Assembly: GCA_964415045.1 (NCBI GenBank)
Contig: CAYPZL010000025.1
Location: 1-42,196 of the forward strand
Reading direction: 5' to 3'
From: CAYPZL01 sp964415045
GTDB lineage: Bacteria; Planctomycetota; Phycisphaerae; Sedimentisphaerales; Anaerobacaceae
Length of the DNA stretch: 42,196 bases
Shown piece after piece: positions 34,983 to 42,196 of the stretch; position 1 is the first letter of the stretch, and each line of letters starts with the position of its first letter. The notes beneath the pieces are model-generated. The model made no database searches. It saw only the letters and a program-made list of their open reading frames with translations, and was not told the origin of the DNA. Position numbers and translations under genes: made by a program.

Positions 34983-37900
34983 TCAGTTTCCCGGCTCCAC
35001 CGTTTCGTCCCGTCCCGGGGAACCCGACACCGCGAGGCTGGGACGCCAGGCGGCTTTGTCAGACCAGTCGTTGCGGCCGGTGCCGTGCGGATCTGTCACG
35101 GTCAGAGAATAGCCCTGCCCGTCCGTGACTTTGTACCAGTCGTCCTCATAGGAGAAGGCGTGAATCGCCGTGCCCAGAGCGTCCAGCAGCTCTATCCGTT
35201 CGCCGGCATTGCTCAACGAGCCGGAGTACTCACCGGCAATCGGAAGCCCGGGGCCGTATCGTCCTTCAAAAACGTCGCGATCCTTGACGACCAGGACGTA
35301 TTCATCGGGCCCGAGTGTGATGCTCGGGAAGATGAAATCAACGCCGTCTGAGAAACGCACCAGGTTGAGATTGATGATCTCGCTGCCGATATTGGTCAGC
35401 TCGATGTATTCGGCGTTCGAATCGTTCGGGCCGCCGGTGTCCTGCGGGTGGTACATGATCTCGCTGAGACGCAGCGATTCCGCCACCGGTCCCACCGCAA
35501 AGACCGCCTCGCTCAAGGCGCTCCAGGTGGTTCCAGCCAGGGTCCGAGCTTTCAGGCGGGCGCTGTGCTCCAGAACGAGGGGCTGCTTGAACTTGACGGC
35601 CGCCGGTGACACGTCGGCCGGCACGCCGCCTTCCGGTTCCCGGCTCGCCACCAACTCAACGGAGATGAGAAAGTCGGAGCTGCTGGTCGAGATGTTCAGG
35701 CCGTGAATGGCAAGAATGTTTCGGCCTCTTTGCAGTCTGCCTACGTGCGGCGTGATGTTGACCTCTTCGAAGCTGACGGCAGCGGCGTCCGAATTCTGCG
35801 CCGCGGCCGCCGAATTCCAGGCCGGCGCGCCCACGAAATTCTTGCGGGCGACCTCCGTCCCGTTGAGGTAGGCTACGAACCCGTCATCATACCGGATCTT
35901 GAGGGCCAGGCGAGAGGCCCCGTCGAGCTCCTCGGCGGACAGGTTGAAGGGAATTCGGATATAGCAGGTCGTGGTCTGCCCGTACATGTGATTCTCGACA
36001 TCGATGTCGAAGAAGTCCTGGTAGCCACTGCCTCTCTCGTAGCCCACGCCGCCGGTGCCCGCGATCCAGTCGGAGTCGTCGAACGCTTCGGCGCCCTTCC
36101 ACGCGCCGCTGACGGGGCCGCCGGGAACGTGCGCGCGCTTGGCGGCGCCTTCGGCGACCAGCGTGACCTCATCCGTGGGCTGGCCCGTCACGCCCGGGAG
36201 ACGCGGATCGCTGCCGTCGAGCGTATACCAGACGGTGCCGCCGCCGGTCATGGAGATCGTGTCTGCGGAAGTGACATATCCTCCGTGCCGATAGGAGCTG
36301 TTAACGTGAAAGACAGGCGCGTCGACCAGAGGATAAAGCCCTCGATTGCGGAGCTGGTCGAGAACGATCTGCGTGCGGGCGGGGAAATAGGTGGTGACGA
36401 GGTAGCCGTTGACCTCGTTCCACCAGTCGGCCTTCGTGTAGGGATTGCTGGCCCTGGAGGGGCGCTGGTCGCCCCAGCGGGCCGACTCGGCGATGATGGC
36501 GAGATCGATTTCACCGGCGCGGGACAGACACAGCGCGATCGCCTTCTCCGGCGTCATCGCGCCGGCGTTGAAAAAATGCTTGTGCGCGCGATCGGCAAAG
36601 CGCATGCGGTATTCCGGATGCGCCATCAGTTTCTGGTGCAGCCACTGCGGGTTGAAGTGGTCGCGCGACTGGCCGGCCGAGACCGGGCCCGTGCGGTCGT
36701 CGTAGAGACCTCGCAGGACACCCAGGGAATGCTCGTTGTCGTAGGCGAAGAACTTCCAGCCGTCCCGTGCCTCGACCCGGCGGTTCCTTATGGCGAAGAA
36801 ATTGTTTGCCTGCGATCCGCCCAGCGTGACCGGCGCATCGTCGTTGCCGGTAAAGAAAATACCGATCATGTAATCGATCAGATTCTCGACGTCTACGTGT
36901 ACCGGGAGGTTGGGGTCGTCGGTGCCGTCGGGTCTCTTGCCCTGGACGGCGTAGTACTCCTGATCGCTCTCGAAGCCTTGCTGGCACAGCGTCCAGAGCA
37001 GGTTCCAGTCGTCTATCGAGCCGTCCGTGTAGGAGGTGCGGTAGTTGTCGGCCTTGACGACGTCGTAGTCGTCGTCTTCGCCGCCGAAATAGGTCGCGGC
37101 ATAGGAGGCCTCGGACCGCTCCTGGCTCTGGTAGAGTCCCCAGTACTGGCCGTTGATATAGAGGTGGTAGTATCGGCTTCGGGTGTACGGCTTGCCCGTC
37201 TCGCGCTGCAGGTCGCGACACAACACCTCTCTGATGAACGTGTTCTTCTGCCCCGGATTGGAGGACTGGAGACTCCAGGCGTAGTTCTGCGCGGTGCGGA
37301 GGTCGAGGTTCTCGAACTCGTCGGCGCCTTCGTCATCGAACAGGGCGTATTCGAGCGCGGGTGGCCCGTATTCGCTGCGGAAGAACAGGCGGAACGAGTG
37401 CTTGGGGTTATTGCCGGTGCGGCTGAAGCCGCCGCGAATGCGGATGCCCGCATCGATTTGGAATCCTTCGCTGCCGTCCGGGTGGATCAACTCCACCGAC
37501 ACCGGACGCTCCCAGTCCCGGCCTTCACGACCGGCGTTGACGTAGATCCCCTTGGCCGGGTCGAAAAGGTTGGTCAAGTCGGTCACCAGCGAGACCGACG
37601 GGATGGACAGCAGGGCGTCGTCGATCAGATTCCTGTATGCGGGATCATTCACCACGTCCGGGTCCATGCCGTAATCGATCACTTGCCCGTTGACGGTACC
37701 GGAAGGCCACGTGGGCCCGGGGGACTGACCGCCGGGAGATTGCTTGGCAACGTCAGCCACAAAGAGATACGTCTGCGTTTCCACCGGCGAAGCTTTCCAG
37801 CCGGCCCTCGTCGCCACCGCGCGGAGGCAGGTGGTCCGGCTGATCTGCACCGGCCCGGCGTACAAAACCGCCTGCGGGCTCGGACGCGCGCCGTTGACCA

Positions 37901-38591
37901 GGTACGGATCGCTTCCGTCCGTCGTGTAGTAAATCTTGGTCTCGGGTGTATCGCACGCGATCGTCACCTCGACGACGCTGTCGTGGAAGCCGTGACCGGG
38001 GCTGATCTGCGGCTCTGCCACGAATCCTTCGTACGGGCGGATGTTCTCACTACCGGCCGTGGGAAAGGCCATCTGCGACCAGACGGCAGTCCCATCGGGG
38101 TATCGACCGTACGAGACATCGGCTCGCTGCGGGCCGAAGCGAACGCTGTCGATGACAGTGGCGCCGTCGACGTCGGTCAGGACAAGCTCTTCGCCGCCGG
38201 CATCGAGCGAGAAGGACGCATGCAGACCTTCATCGGCCTCGTCCTTATCCGCCCAGATGAGCAGGTATCCGTGGGGCGCAATCGTCGTCCGCGCGGGGGC
38301 GTCCGGGGGAATCTGCCACTTCATGGGGGTGTCCGTGTCATCGGTCAGGTACATGCCCCCGATATCGACCGGAATATCCCCGGCGTTGTACAGCTCGATC
38401 CAGTCGTCAAACTCGCCCTGCGGATCGGCCGTGGAATCGACGTTCGATGCGAGCAGCTCGTTGATTACCACGGGGACGGATTCCAGCCCTCCGTCCGCGT
38501 GCACGACACTCACCTGACAAACCGCGATTAGACCGGCCCAGAGAAGGACCGGTACGGCTGACGGCAGTAGAGCCTTCTTGCGTGTTTTCAT
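34983..38591 (-). CDS. secreted CotH-kinase-family protein with lamin-tail and chitobiase-like domains
   Basis: A 1202-residue protein from ATG 38591. After the signal peptide come a lamin-tail domain (about 37-190; VVINELLASNVDS, WIELYNAGDIPVDIGG), a chitobiase/hexosaminidase C-terminal-like Ig unit (205-285; IYYTTDGSDP), and the CotH domain (about 325-680; RIRGGFSRT, KHSFRLFFR, YHLYINGQYWGLYQSQER). A second YTLDGSDP unit is followed by a jelly-roll with WKGAEAFDDSDW and YLNGTEVARKNF, then a second lamin-tail domain (about 1045-1190). CotH proteins are atypical kinases; the usual W-K-F-x-x-W-D-x-D motif appears here as WKFFAYDNEH, so the last acidic residue is altered. Planctomycetes encode many such proteins, probably at the cell surface. 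The stop lies 8 bases from an IS remnant, so the natural C-terminus may be slightly changed. Confidence 0.9.
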   Translation of the reverse strand: MKTRKKALLPSAVPVLLWAGLIAVCQVSVVHADGGLESVPVVINELLASNVDSTADPQGEFDDWIELYNAGDIPVDIGGMYLTDDTDTPMKWQIPPDAPARTTIAPHGYLLIWADKDEADEGLHASFSLDAGGEELVLTDVDGATVIDSVRFGPQRADVSYGRYPDGTAVWSQMAFPTAGSENIRPYEGFVAEPQISPGHGFHDSVVEVTIACDTPETKIYYTTDGSDPYLVNGARPSPQAVLYAGPVQISRTTCLRAVATRAGWKASPVETQTYLFVADVAKQSPGGQSPGPTWPSGTVNGQVIDYGMDPDVVNDPAYRNLIDDALLSIPSVSLVTDLTNLFDPAKGIYVNAGREGRDWERPVSVELIHPDGSEGFQIDAGIRIRGGFSRTGNNPKHSFRLFFRSEYGPPALEYALFDDEGADEFENLDLRTAQNYAWSLQSSNPGQKNTFIREVLCRDLQRETGKPYTRSRYYHLYINGQYWGLYQSQERSEASYAATYFGGEDDDYDVVKADNYRTSYTDGSIDDWNLLWTLCQQGFESDQEYYAVQGKRPDGTDDPNLPVHVDVENLIDYMIGIFFTGNDDAPVTLGGSQANNFFAIRNRRVEARDGWKFFAYDNEHSLGVLRGLYDDRTGPVSAGQSRDHFNPQWLHQKLMAHPEYRMRFADRAHKHFFNAGAMTPEKAIALCLSRAGEIDLAIIAESARWGDQRPSRASNPYTKADWWNEVNGYLVTTYFPARTQIVLDQLRNRGLYPLVDAPVFHVNSSYRHGGYVTSADTISMTGGGTVWYTLDGSDPRLPGVTGQPTDEVTLVAEGAAKRAHVPGGPVSGAWKGAEAFDDSDWIAGTGGVGYERGSGYQDFFDIDVENHMYGQTTTCYIRIPFNLSAEELDGASRLALKIRYDDGFVAYLNGTEVARKNFVGAPAWNSAAAAQNSDAAAVSFEEVNITPHVGRLQRGRNILAIHGLNISTSSSDFLISVELVASREPEGGVPADVSPAAVKFKQPLVLEHSARLKARTLAGTTWSALSEAVFAVGPVAESLRLSEIMYHPQDTGGPNDSNAEYIELTNIGSEIINLNLVRFSDGVDFIFPSITLGPDEYVLVVKDRDVFEGRYGPGLPIAGEYSGSLSNAGERIELLDALGTAIHAFSYEDDWYKVTDGQGYSLTVTDPHGTGRNDWSDKAAWRPSLAVSGSPGRDETVEPGN

Positions 38592-38687
38592 ATGGTGTAC
38601 CCATACTCCTGTGGATAAGCGCCGCGAGCGGACGATCCTGACAAACGAGATTTCGCCCAAAAGCGTCGGAACCGGCGAATTTTGCCT

Positions 38688-38716
38688 ATTTTACCATACG
38701 TTGGGGCAAGAATCAA
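38688..38716 (-). promoter_or_regulatory. sigma70-like promoter of the CotH-family gene
   Basis: On the minus strand TTGATT (38716-38711) and TAAAAT (38693-38688) are exactly 17 bases apart. The start point near 38681 gives a leader of about 90 bases. Confidence 0.55.
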
Positions 38717-39026
38717 CGTTCGCAGCTCCCGGTGGGCCGGTCGCCCAATACCAACTGGACTGGACGGACTCGTTGAAGTGGTCGAACGTGGTCCGTATCG
38801 AGGATTTCAAGGGCGACGGTGTCGCGGCGCGTCTGGAAAAGGCCCAGCAGGCGTTGACGAGCCGGCCGGCCCGAAATAGGGATTTCCCCGGCCGGCACAA
38901 AACGTTACAATTCTCGTGTTCCCGTTGAAGCCTGGTTGCCCTCGGAAAGACATAACAGGAGTTTTGCAAAAGTTCAGACATGAGTACGTTTGGAAATGAG
39001 CATGGCTATCTATGCAGGAGCCCGGC
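38717..39026. other. intergenic, no gene recognised
   Basis: No convincing frame, repeat or hairpin was seen here. The promoter of the downstream URO-D-family gene should be inside but no good match stood out. Confidence 0.4.
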
Positions 39027-40313
39027 ATGAGTATTGATTCTGCGCAGACATCCACGACCGGCCGCGAGCGAGTGCTTCGCGCCCTGAATTTTCAACCTGT
39101 GGATCGGACCCCCGTCGATCTCGGTGGGCACGCGTGTTCCGGCGCGCACGTCAGCGTCGTGGCCAACCTGCGCCGGGCGCTGGGCCTCGACAAGCCGGGC
39201 GACCGCGTGAAGGTGGTCGAGCCTTACCAGATGTTGGGCGAGATCGACGCCGACCTTCGCGCGGCCCTCGGGATCGACGTCGTCAACCTGCCGAATCCCA
39301 AGAACATGTTCGGCTTCGAGAACGCCGACTGGAAGCCCTGGCGGACCTTCGACGGCACCGACGTGCTGGTGCCGGCCAAGTTCAACACCGACCCCGAACC
39401 GAGCGGCGATATCCTGATGTACCCCGAAGGGGACAAATCGGTCCCCGCCTCGGCCCGCATGCCGAAAGGGGGGTTCTATTTCGACTCGATCATTCGCCAG
39501 AAGCCGATCGACGACGCCAAACTCGACCCGGCCGACAACCTCGAGGAATTCCAGCCCATCAGCGACGAGGACCTGAAGCTCTACGAGCAGCGGGCCGACG
39601 ACCTGTACAGGAACACCGACCTGGCTGTCGTCGCTGGCTTTGGGGGCAGCGCCTTTGGTGACATCGCCCTGGTGCCGGGCCCCTGGATGAAGGACCCCAA
39701 GGGCATTCGCGATATTGAGGAATGGTACATCAGCACCGTGACGCGACGCGACTATATCAACGAGGTCTTCGCGCGGCAGGCCGAGATCGCCGTCGAGAAT
39801 CTCAAGCGAATTCATCAGGCCGTCGGCGACAAGGTGCACGTGGTGTTTATGGACGGGACCGACTTAGCCTCGCAGAACAGCCTGTTCTGCTCGCCCGATA
39901 CCTATCGCGAACTGTATCTGCCTCATGCCAAGAAGGTCAACGACTGGGTCCACGCGCATACGAAGTGGAAGACGCTGAAGCACTGCTGCGGCGGGTGCGA
40001 GCCGCTCATCGACGGCTTCATCGAGGCCGGCTACGACGTCCTCAATCCCGTCCAGACCTCCGCCCGTGGCATGGACCCGCAGCACCTGGTCGATACGTTC
40101 GGTGGCCGCATCGTCTTCTGGGGAGGCGGCGTCGATACCCAGCAGACCCTCCCCTTCGGCACACCCGACGAGGTCCGCGAGCAGGTCGCCGAGAGAGTGA
40201 AAATCTTCGGCCAGAAAAACGGCTTCGTCTTCAACACCATCCACAACATCCAATGCAACACCCCCACCGAGAACCTGCTCGCCATGTTCGAAGCCCTCGG
40301 CCGCCAGCTGTAA
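39027..40313 (+). CDS. uroporphyrinogen-decarboxylase-family protein (MtaA/CmuA-like methyltransferase)
   Basis: 428 residues from ATG 39027, with AGGAG 8-9 bases upstream; a further ATG at 39012 is less likely. The protein begins with GRERVLRALNFQPVDRTPVD, the standard URO-D-family opening. Near residue 318 is KHCCGGCEPLIDGFIEAGYD followed by VLNPVQ, the zinc-binding His/Cys region of cobalamin/CoM methyltransferases. The end has NTIHNIQCNTPTENLLAMFEAL. True HemE lacks the His-x-Cys-Gly zinc motif, so this is a corrinoid or other methyltransferase-like member. The substrate is unknown and no corrinoid protein gene is adjacent. Planctomycetes carry many such paralogues. Confidence 0.88.
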   Translation: MSIDSAQTSTTGRERVLRALNFQPVDRTPVDLGGHACSGAHVSVVANLRRALGLDKPGDRVKVVEPYQMLGEIDADLRAALGIDVVNLPNPKNMFGFENADWKPWRTFDGTDVLVPAKFNTDPEPSGDILMYPEGDKSVPASARMPKGGFYFDSIIRQKPIDDAKLDPADNLEEFQPISDEDLKLYEQRADDLYRNTDLAVVAGFGGSAFGDIALVPGPWMKDPKGIRDIEEWYISTVTRRDYINEVFARQAEIAVENLKRIHQAVGDKVHVVFMDGTDLASQNSLFCSPDTYRELYLPHAKKVNDWVHAHTKWKTLKHCCGGCEPLIDGFIEAGYDVLNPVQTSARGMDPQHLVDTFGGRIVFWGGGVDTQQTLPFGTPDEVREQVAERVKIFGQKNGFVFNTIHNIQCNTPTENLLAMFEALGRQL

Positions 40314-40418
40314 TATGTAGCCAAAAGTCGACAACGATTGTTGGGTGCGGAAGACGCCGGGAAGGTAGACCGCGTTCACTCGAAGAATCTATGTGCACTT
40401 CCGGTGTCTCCTCACAGG

Positions 40419-40940
40419 TCAGCTTCTCTTTCTGCCGTGGAAGCCGAACGGTCGCTGGGGTTCTTTCGGTCCTTCGAGCATGCGATGCAAGATGATAAAG
40501 AGTTGTTTGATTTGTTCGTCGTGCTGTTCGATCTTTCGTCGCAAGGCAGCATTGTCCGCCAGGGTCTCCCGGAGCTGAACGAATGCCCTCATAATGGCGA
40601 TATTGACGCTCACGGCCCGCGCGCTTCGCAGGACGCTGGACAGCATGGCGACGCCTTGCTCTGTGAAGGCTCTCGGCGCCTTCCTTCTGCCTCCCCAACT
40701 TGATGTCACAAATTGTGATTTCAAGTCCGCGAACTCCGTCTCGCTCAGGCGAAACATGACATCCTCCGGAAATCGCTCCAAATTCCGAGAAACCGCCTGG
40801 TTCAACGCGCGGGTCTCAACTCCGTAGAGTCCGGCCAGGTCTTCGTCCAACAGGACCTTCCGACCACGAATCAGATAGATGCATCGTTGGATGCGCTCCG
40901 CAGGGATAATCACGCTGGCTGCCGGAGTCTTCTTCGCCAT
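40419..40940 (-). CDS. ORF6N-domain protein
   Basis: 173 residues from ATG 40940, preceded by GGGTCAGGAA. Residues 10-95 are an ORF6N domain: IYLIRGRKVLLDEDLAGLYG, VETRALNQAVSRNLERFPED, then VMFRLSETEF and RAFTEQGVAMLSSVL. A coiled-coil C-terminus follows (RETLADNAALRRKIEQHDEQ). ORF6N proteins are DNA-binding proteins found in phages and as single chromosomal genes; the role is generally unknown. It converges with the URO-D-family gene. Confidence 0.88.
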   Translation of the reverse strand: MAKKTPAASVIIPAERIQRCIYLIRGRKVLLDEDLAGLYGVETRALNQAVSRNLERFPEDVMFRLSETEFADLKSQFVTSSWGGRRKAPRAFTEQGVAMLSSVLRSARAVSVNIAIMRAFVQLRETLADNAALRRKIEQHDEQIKQLFIILHRMLEGPKEPQRPFGFHGRKRS

Positions 40941-41290
40941 TTCCTGACCCTCAAGAGACCACAACTCGCAAGTGTCGGTCACCAATACGTGATACATCAT
41001 ACCAGACCAATGCCCGCCGCACCAGATCTCCGACTTGAAGCCCAAAGAAGACCTGCCATCATCCTCCCCCGCCCGCCCCCCACGCACCAACACAGCGTCC
41101 CGCCGGAACTTCTTTTCTTCACCTGTCACTTTTTCCTTGTTTCCCTCCCCGGCCCCCGCCATAATACTTACAGGAAGACACCCAGGACGAACCCGCGACG
41201 GATGAATTAGAGCTGGCGGCGGACTGTGTGGATGAGGTGTTGCATGAAGGAGAAGAAGACAGTTAACGCCGTGGCGTTCAGTGAGAAGCG

Positions 41291-41401
41291 ACAGGATTCC
41301 GGGGGACGCTTTCGTTGTTTCGGCTTGGAATTGTATGCTGTCCCCGGATTCGCGCGGATTCCGCGGATTCTACCGGATTCCAAAGTATGGTGTCCCCGGA
41401 T
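41291..41401. repeat. short repeat cluster (TATGSTGTCCCCGGAT and GGATTC units)
   Basis: Near-identical copies of TATGSTGTCCCCGGAT occur at 41334-41349 and 41386-41401. Four GGATTC units spaced 9-11 bases apart lie between and across them (41346-41380). Upstream, GGATTCCGGGGGAC at 41294-41307 is a partial inverted copy. The motif GGGGACACCATACTT, read on the minus strand, is one I associate with REP/Y1-transposase repeats. A 74-codon frame over it looks spurious. Confidence 0.55.
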
Positions 41402-41461
41402 AGCCAAGAAAGGAAGCCCCGCAGAAGAAGCACCTGACATTCGTAATTAGACAGTACTTAG

Positions 41462-41467
41462 TATAAT
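41462..41467 (+). promoter_or_regulatory. perfect -10 box before the terminal small gene
   Basis: TATAAT at 41462-41467 sits 28 bases before ATG 41495. No good -35 was found at 16-18 bases. The ATG at 41468 would lie at or before the predicted transcript start, which supports ATG 41495 as the real start. Confidence 0.4.
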
Positions 41468-41494
41468 ATGACAGGAGAAGGAGTGAGGTGCACG

Positions 41495-41944
41495 ATGACC
41501 AACAAAGCACCGTTAAGCGACGAAGAGAAAAGGCGAAGGCTCAGAGCCCTGGAATACGAGCGGAACATGTTGCGTAATACGGCAATGGCCCTGGCAAGCG
41601 GAATCATTGAGAACCACCTAATCCTGAACACATTTGTTGAGTCGTTCTTGATTCATGCCCGCCTGCTAATCGGCTTCTTGTACGGGCCTTACAATAAGGA
41701 TGATCTCCGGCCCGAGGACTGGCTTGCCCCAGAGGAATGGAGCAGAATGCGCGGGGACAAGAGCGATCTCCTGCAGGAAACATACAACGACGCCCACAAG
41801 TATCTTGCCCACCTTACAGCAACCCGTCTCAATCGGAAGAAAATTTGGAAATGCCCTGAAATCCTGAGAGAAATCGAAACATTACTCGACAAGTTCTTTA
41901 AACAGTTGCAGGAGGCATCAAGCGGGGAAGTCAAGAAGGACTAA
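41495..41944 (+). CDS. small all-helical protein, possibly HEPN-like
   Basis: 149 residues from ATG 41495 with AAGGAG about 11 bases upstream; ATG 41468 is rejected because of the -10 box. The protein is helical and charged. The motif ILNTFVESFLIHARLLIGFL, then YLAHLTATRLNRKKIW, is typical of hypothetical proteins that I take to be related to HEPN-type bundles, but no Rx4-6H motif is clear. The codons are less G/C-rich at third positions than in the rest of the window, which hints at a different origin. It is otherwise unassigned. Confidence 0.6.
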   Translation: MTNKAPLSDEEKRRRLRALEYERNMLRNTAMALASGIIENHLILNTFVESFLIHARLLIGFLYGPYNKDDLRPEDWLAPEEWSRMRGDKSDLLQETYNDAHKYLAHLTATRLNRKKIWKCPEILREIETLLDKFFKQLQEASSGEVKKD

Positions 41945-42196
41945 CGGCGTCCGCTACGAATGGCATGAAGATGAGCCACGGTGGGTCACCGTAACAAGGC
42001 AGCACGCATCTGATCTCTGAGACAGTTCAAGGGTTTGTAGGGCTTGGGTCTGCGTTTGAAGGGCCTGGCTTGGAACGGTAGGGCCGAGACGACTGGATGG
42101 ACAACTGCGATGTCGGCGGCTCTCACGGTGTTTTTATCTGTGTTCATCCGTACTACAATCCTTCAGGTTCTTGTTTTTTATGCGTGATTTTCATGC
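41945..42196. other. terminal intergenic, no gene recognised
   Basis: Contains a 6-bp perfect hairpin ACGGTG/CACCGT at 41978-41992 and a TATCTGTGTTCATCCGT stretch near 42136-42152 of a kind often dispersed between genes. No frame looks coding. Confidence 0.4.

Noticed and set aside
35703..38531. 942-codon plus-strand frame
   Set aside because: It mirrors the CotH-family gene on the other strand, which has clear domains; this frame has none.
41226..41450. 74-codon plus-strand frame
   Set aside because: It is translated from the repeat cluster and has no family-like features.

Overview
The window is GC-rich bacterial DNA. Its gene content points to a planctomycete, probably of the Phycisphaerae type. 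The clues are a PEP-CTERM protein with a CHRD domain, a short prepilin-type leader protein of the kind planctomycetes carry in large numbers, a giant secreted PQQ-type beta-propeller with a malectin-like tail, a CotH/lamin-tail surface protein, a secreted beta-helix protein and a URO-D-like methyltransferase. This assignment is inferred from protein families; there is no rRNA or other marker in the window. No tRNA, rRNA or CRISPR array was seen.

Region 1 (1-6.9 kb) is eroded. It opens with two perfect hairpins fused to the tail of an outer-membrane barrel gene. A ferredoxin-like gene follows that has lost its middle and changed frame, then a small two-helix membrane protein, a MITE-like inverted repeat, and a secreted protein gene split by an in-frame TAA. 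On the minus strand lie a PEP-CTERM/CHRD protein and a Pmp-like beta-helix protein. At 6.6-6.9 kb a truncated prepilin gene collides tail to tail with a PepSY-like gene.

Region 2 (6.7-15.4 kb) is all minus strand. It holds the PepSY-like secreted protein, a GH5-type glycosidase behind a four-helix membrane protein, a GAF-like protein, and a 1371-residue secreted beta-propeller with an embedded methyltransferase-like domain.

Region 3 (15.7-34.3 kb) is the centrepiece, a plus-strand run that starts at a good sigma70-like promoter. It contains an LptC-like protein, a 1794-residue multidomain surface protein ending in Gly9-Cys, one hydrophobic helix and a basic tail, a CPBP-family glutamic intramembrane protease, and then a complete ordered type II secretion set gspC-D-E-F-G-H-I-J-K-L-M. 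The arrangement suggests a dedicated export-and-anchor module: T2SS carries the giant protein out and the CPBP protease cleaves its C-terminal signal, as myxosortases do for MYXO-CTERM proteins. Prepilin peptidase (GspO) is not in the window.

Region 4 (34.3-42.2 kb) holds a gene fragment and an IS1634-type transposase remnant, the CotH/lamin-tail protein, a URO-D-family methyltransferase, an ORF6N-domain protein, a short repeat cluster and a small helical protein that may be HEPN-like. Several genes have TTGAnn-17/18-TAnnnT promoters, so a housekeeping sigma-70 consensus applies well here.
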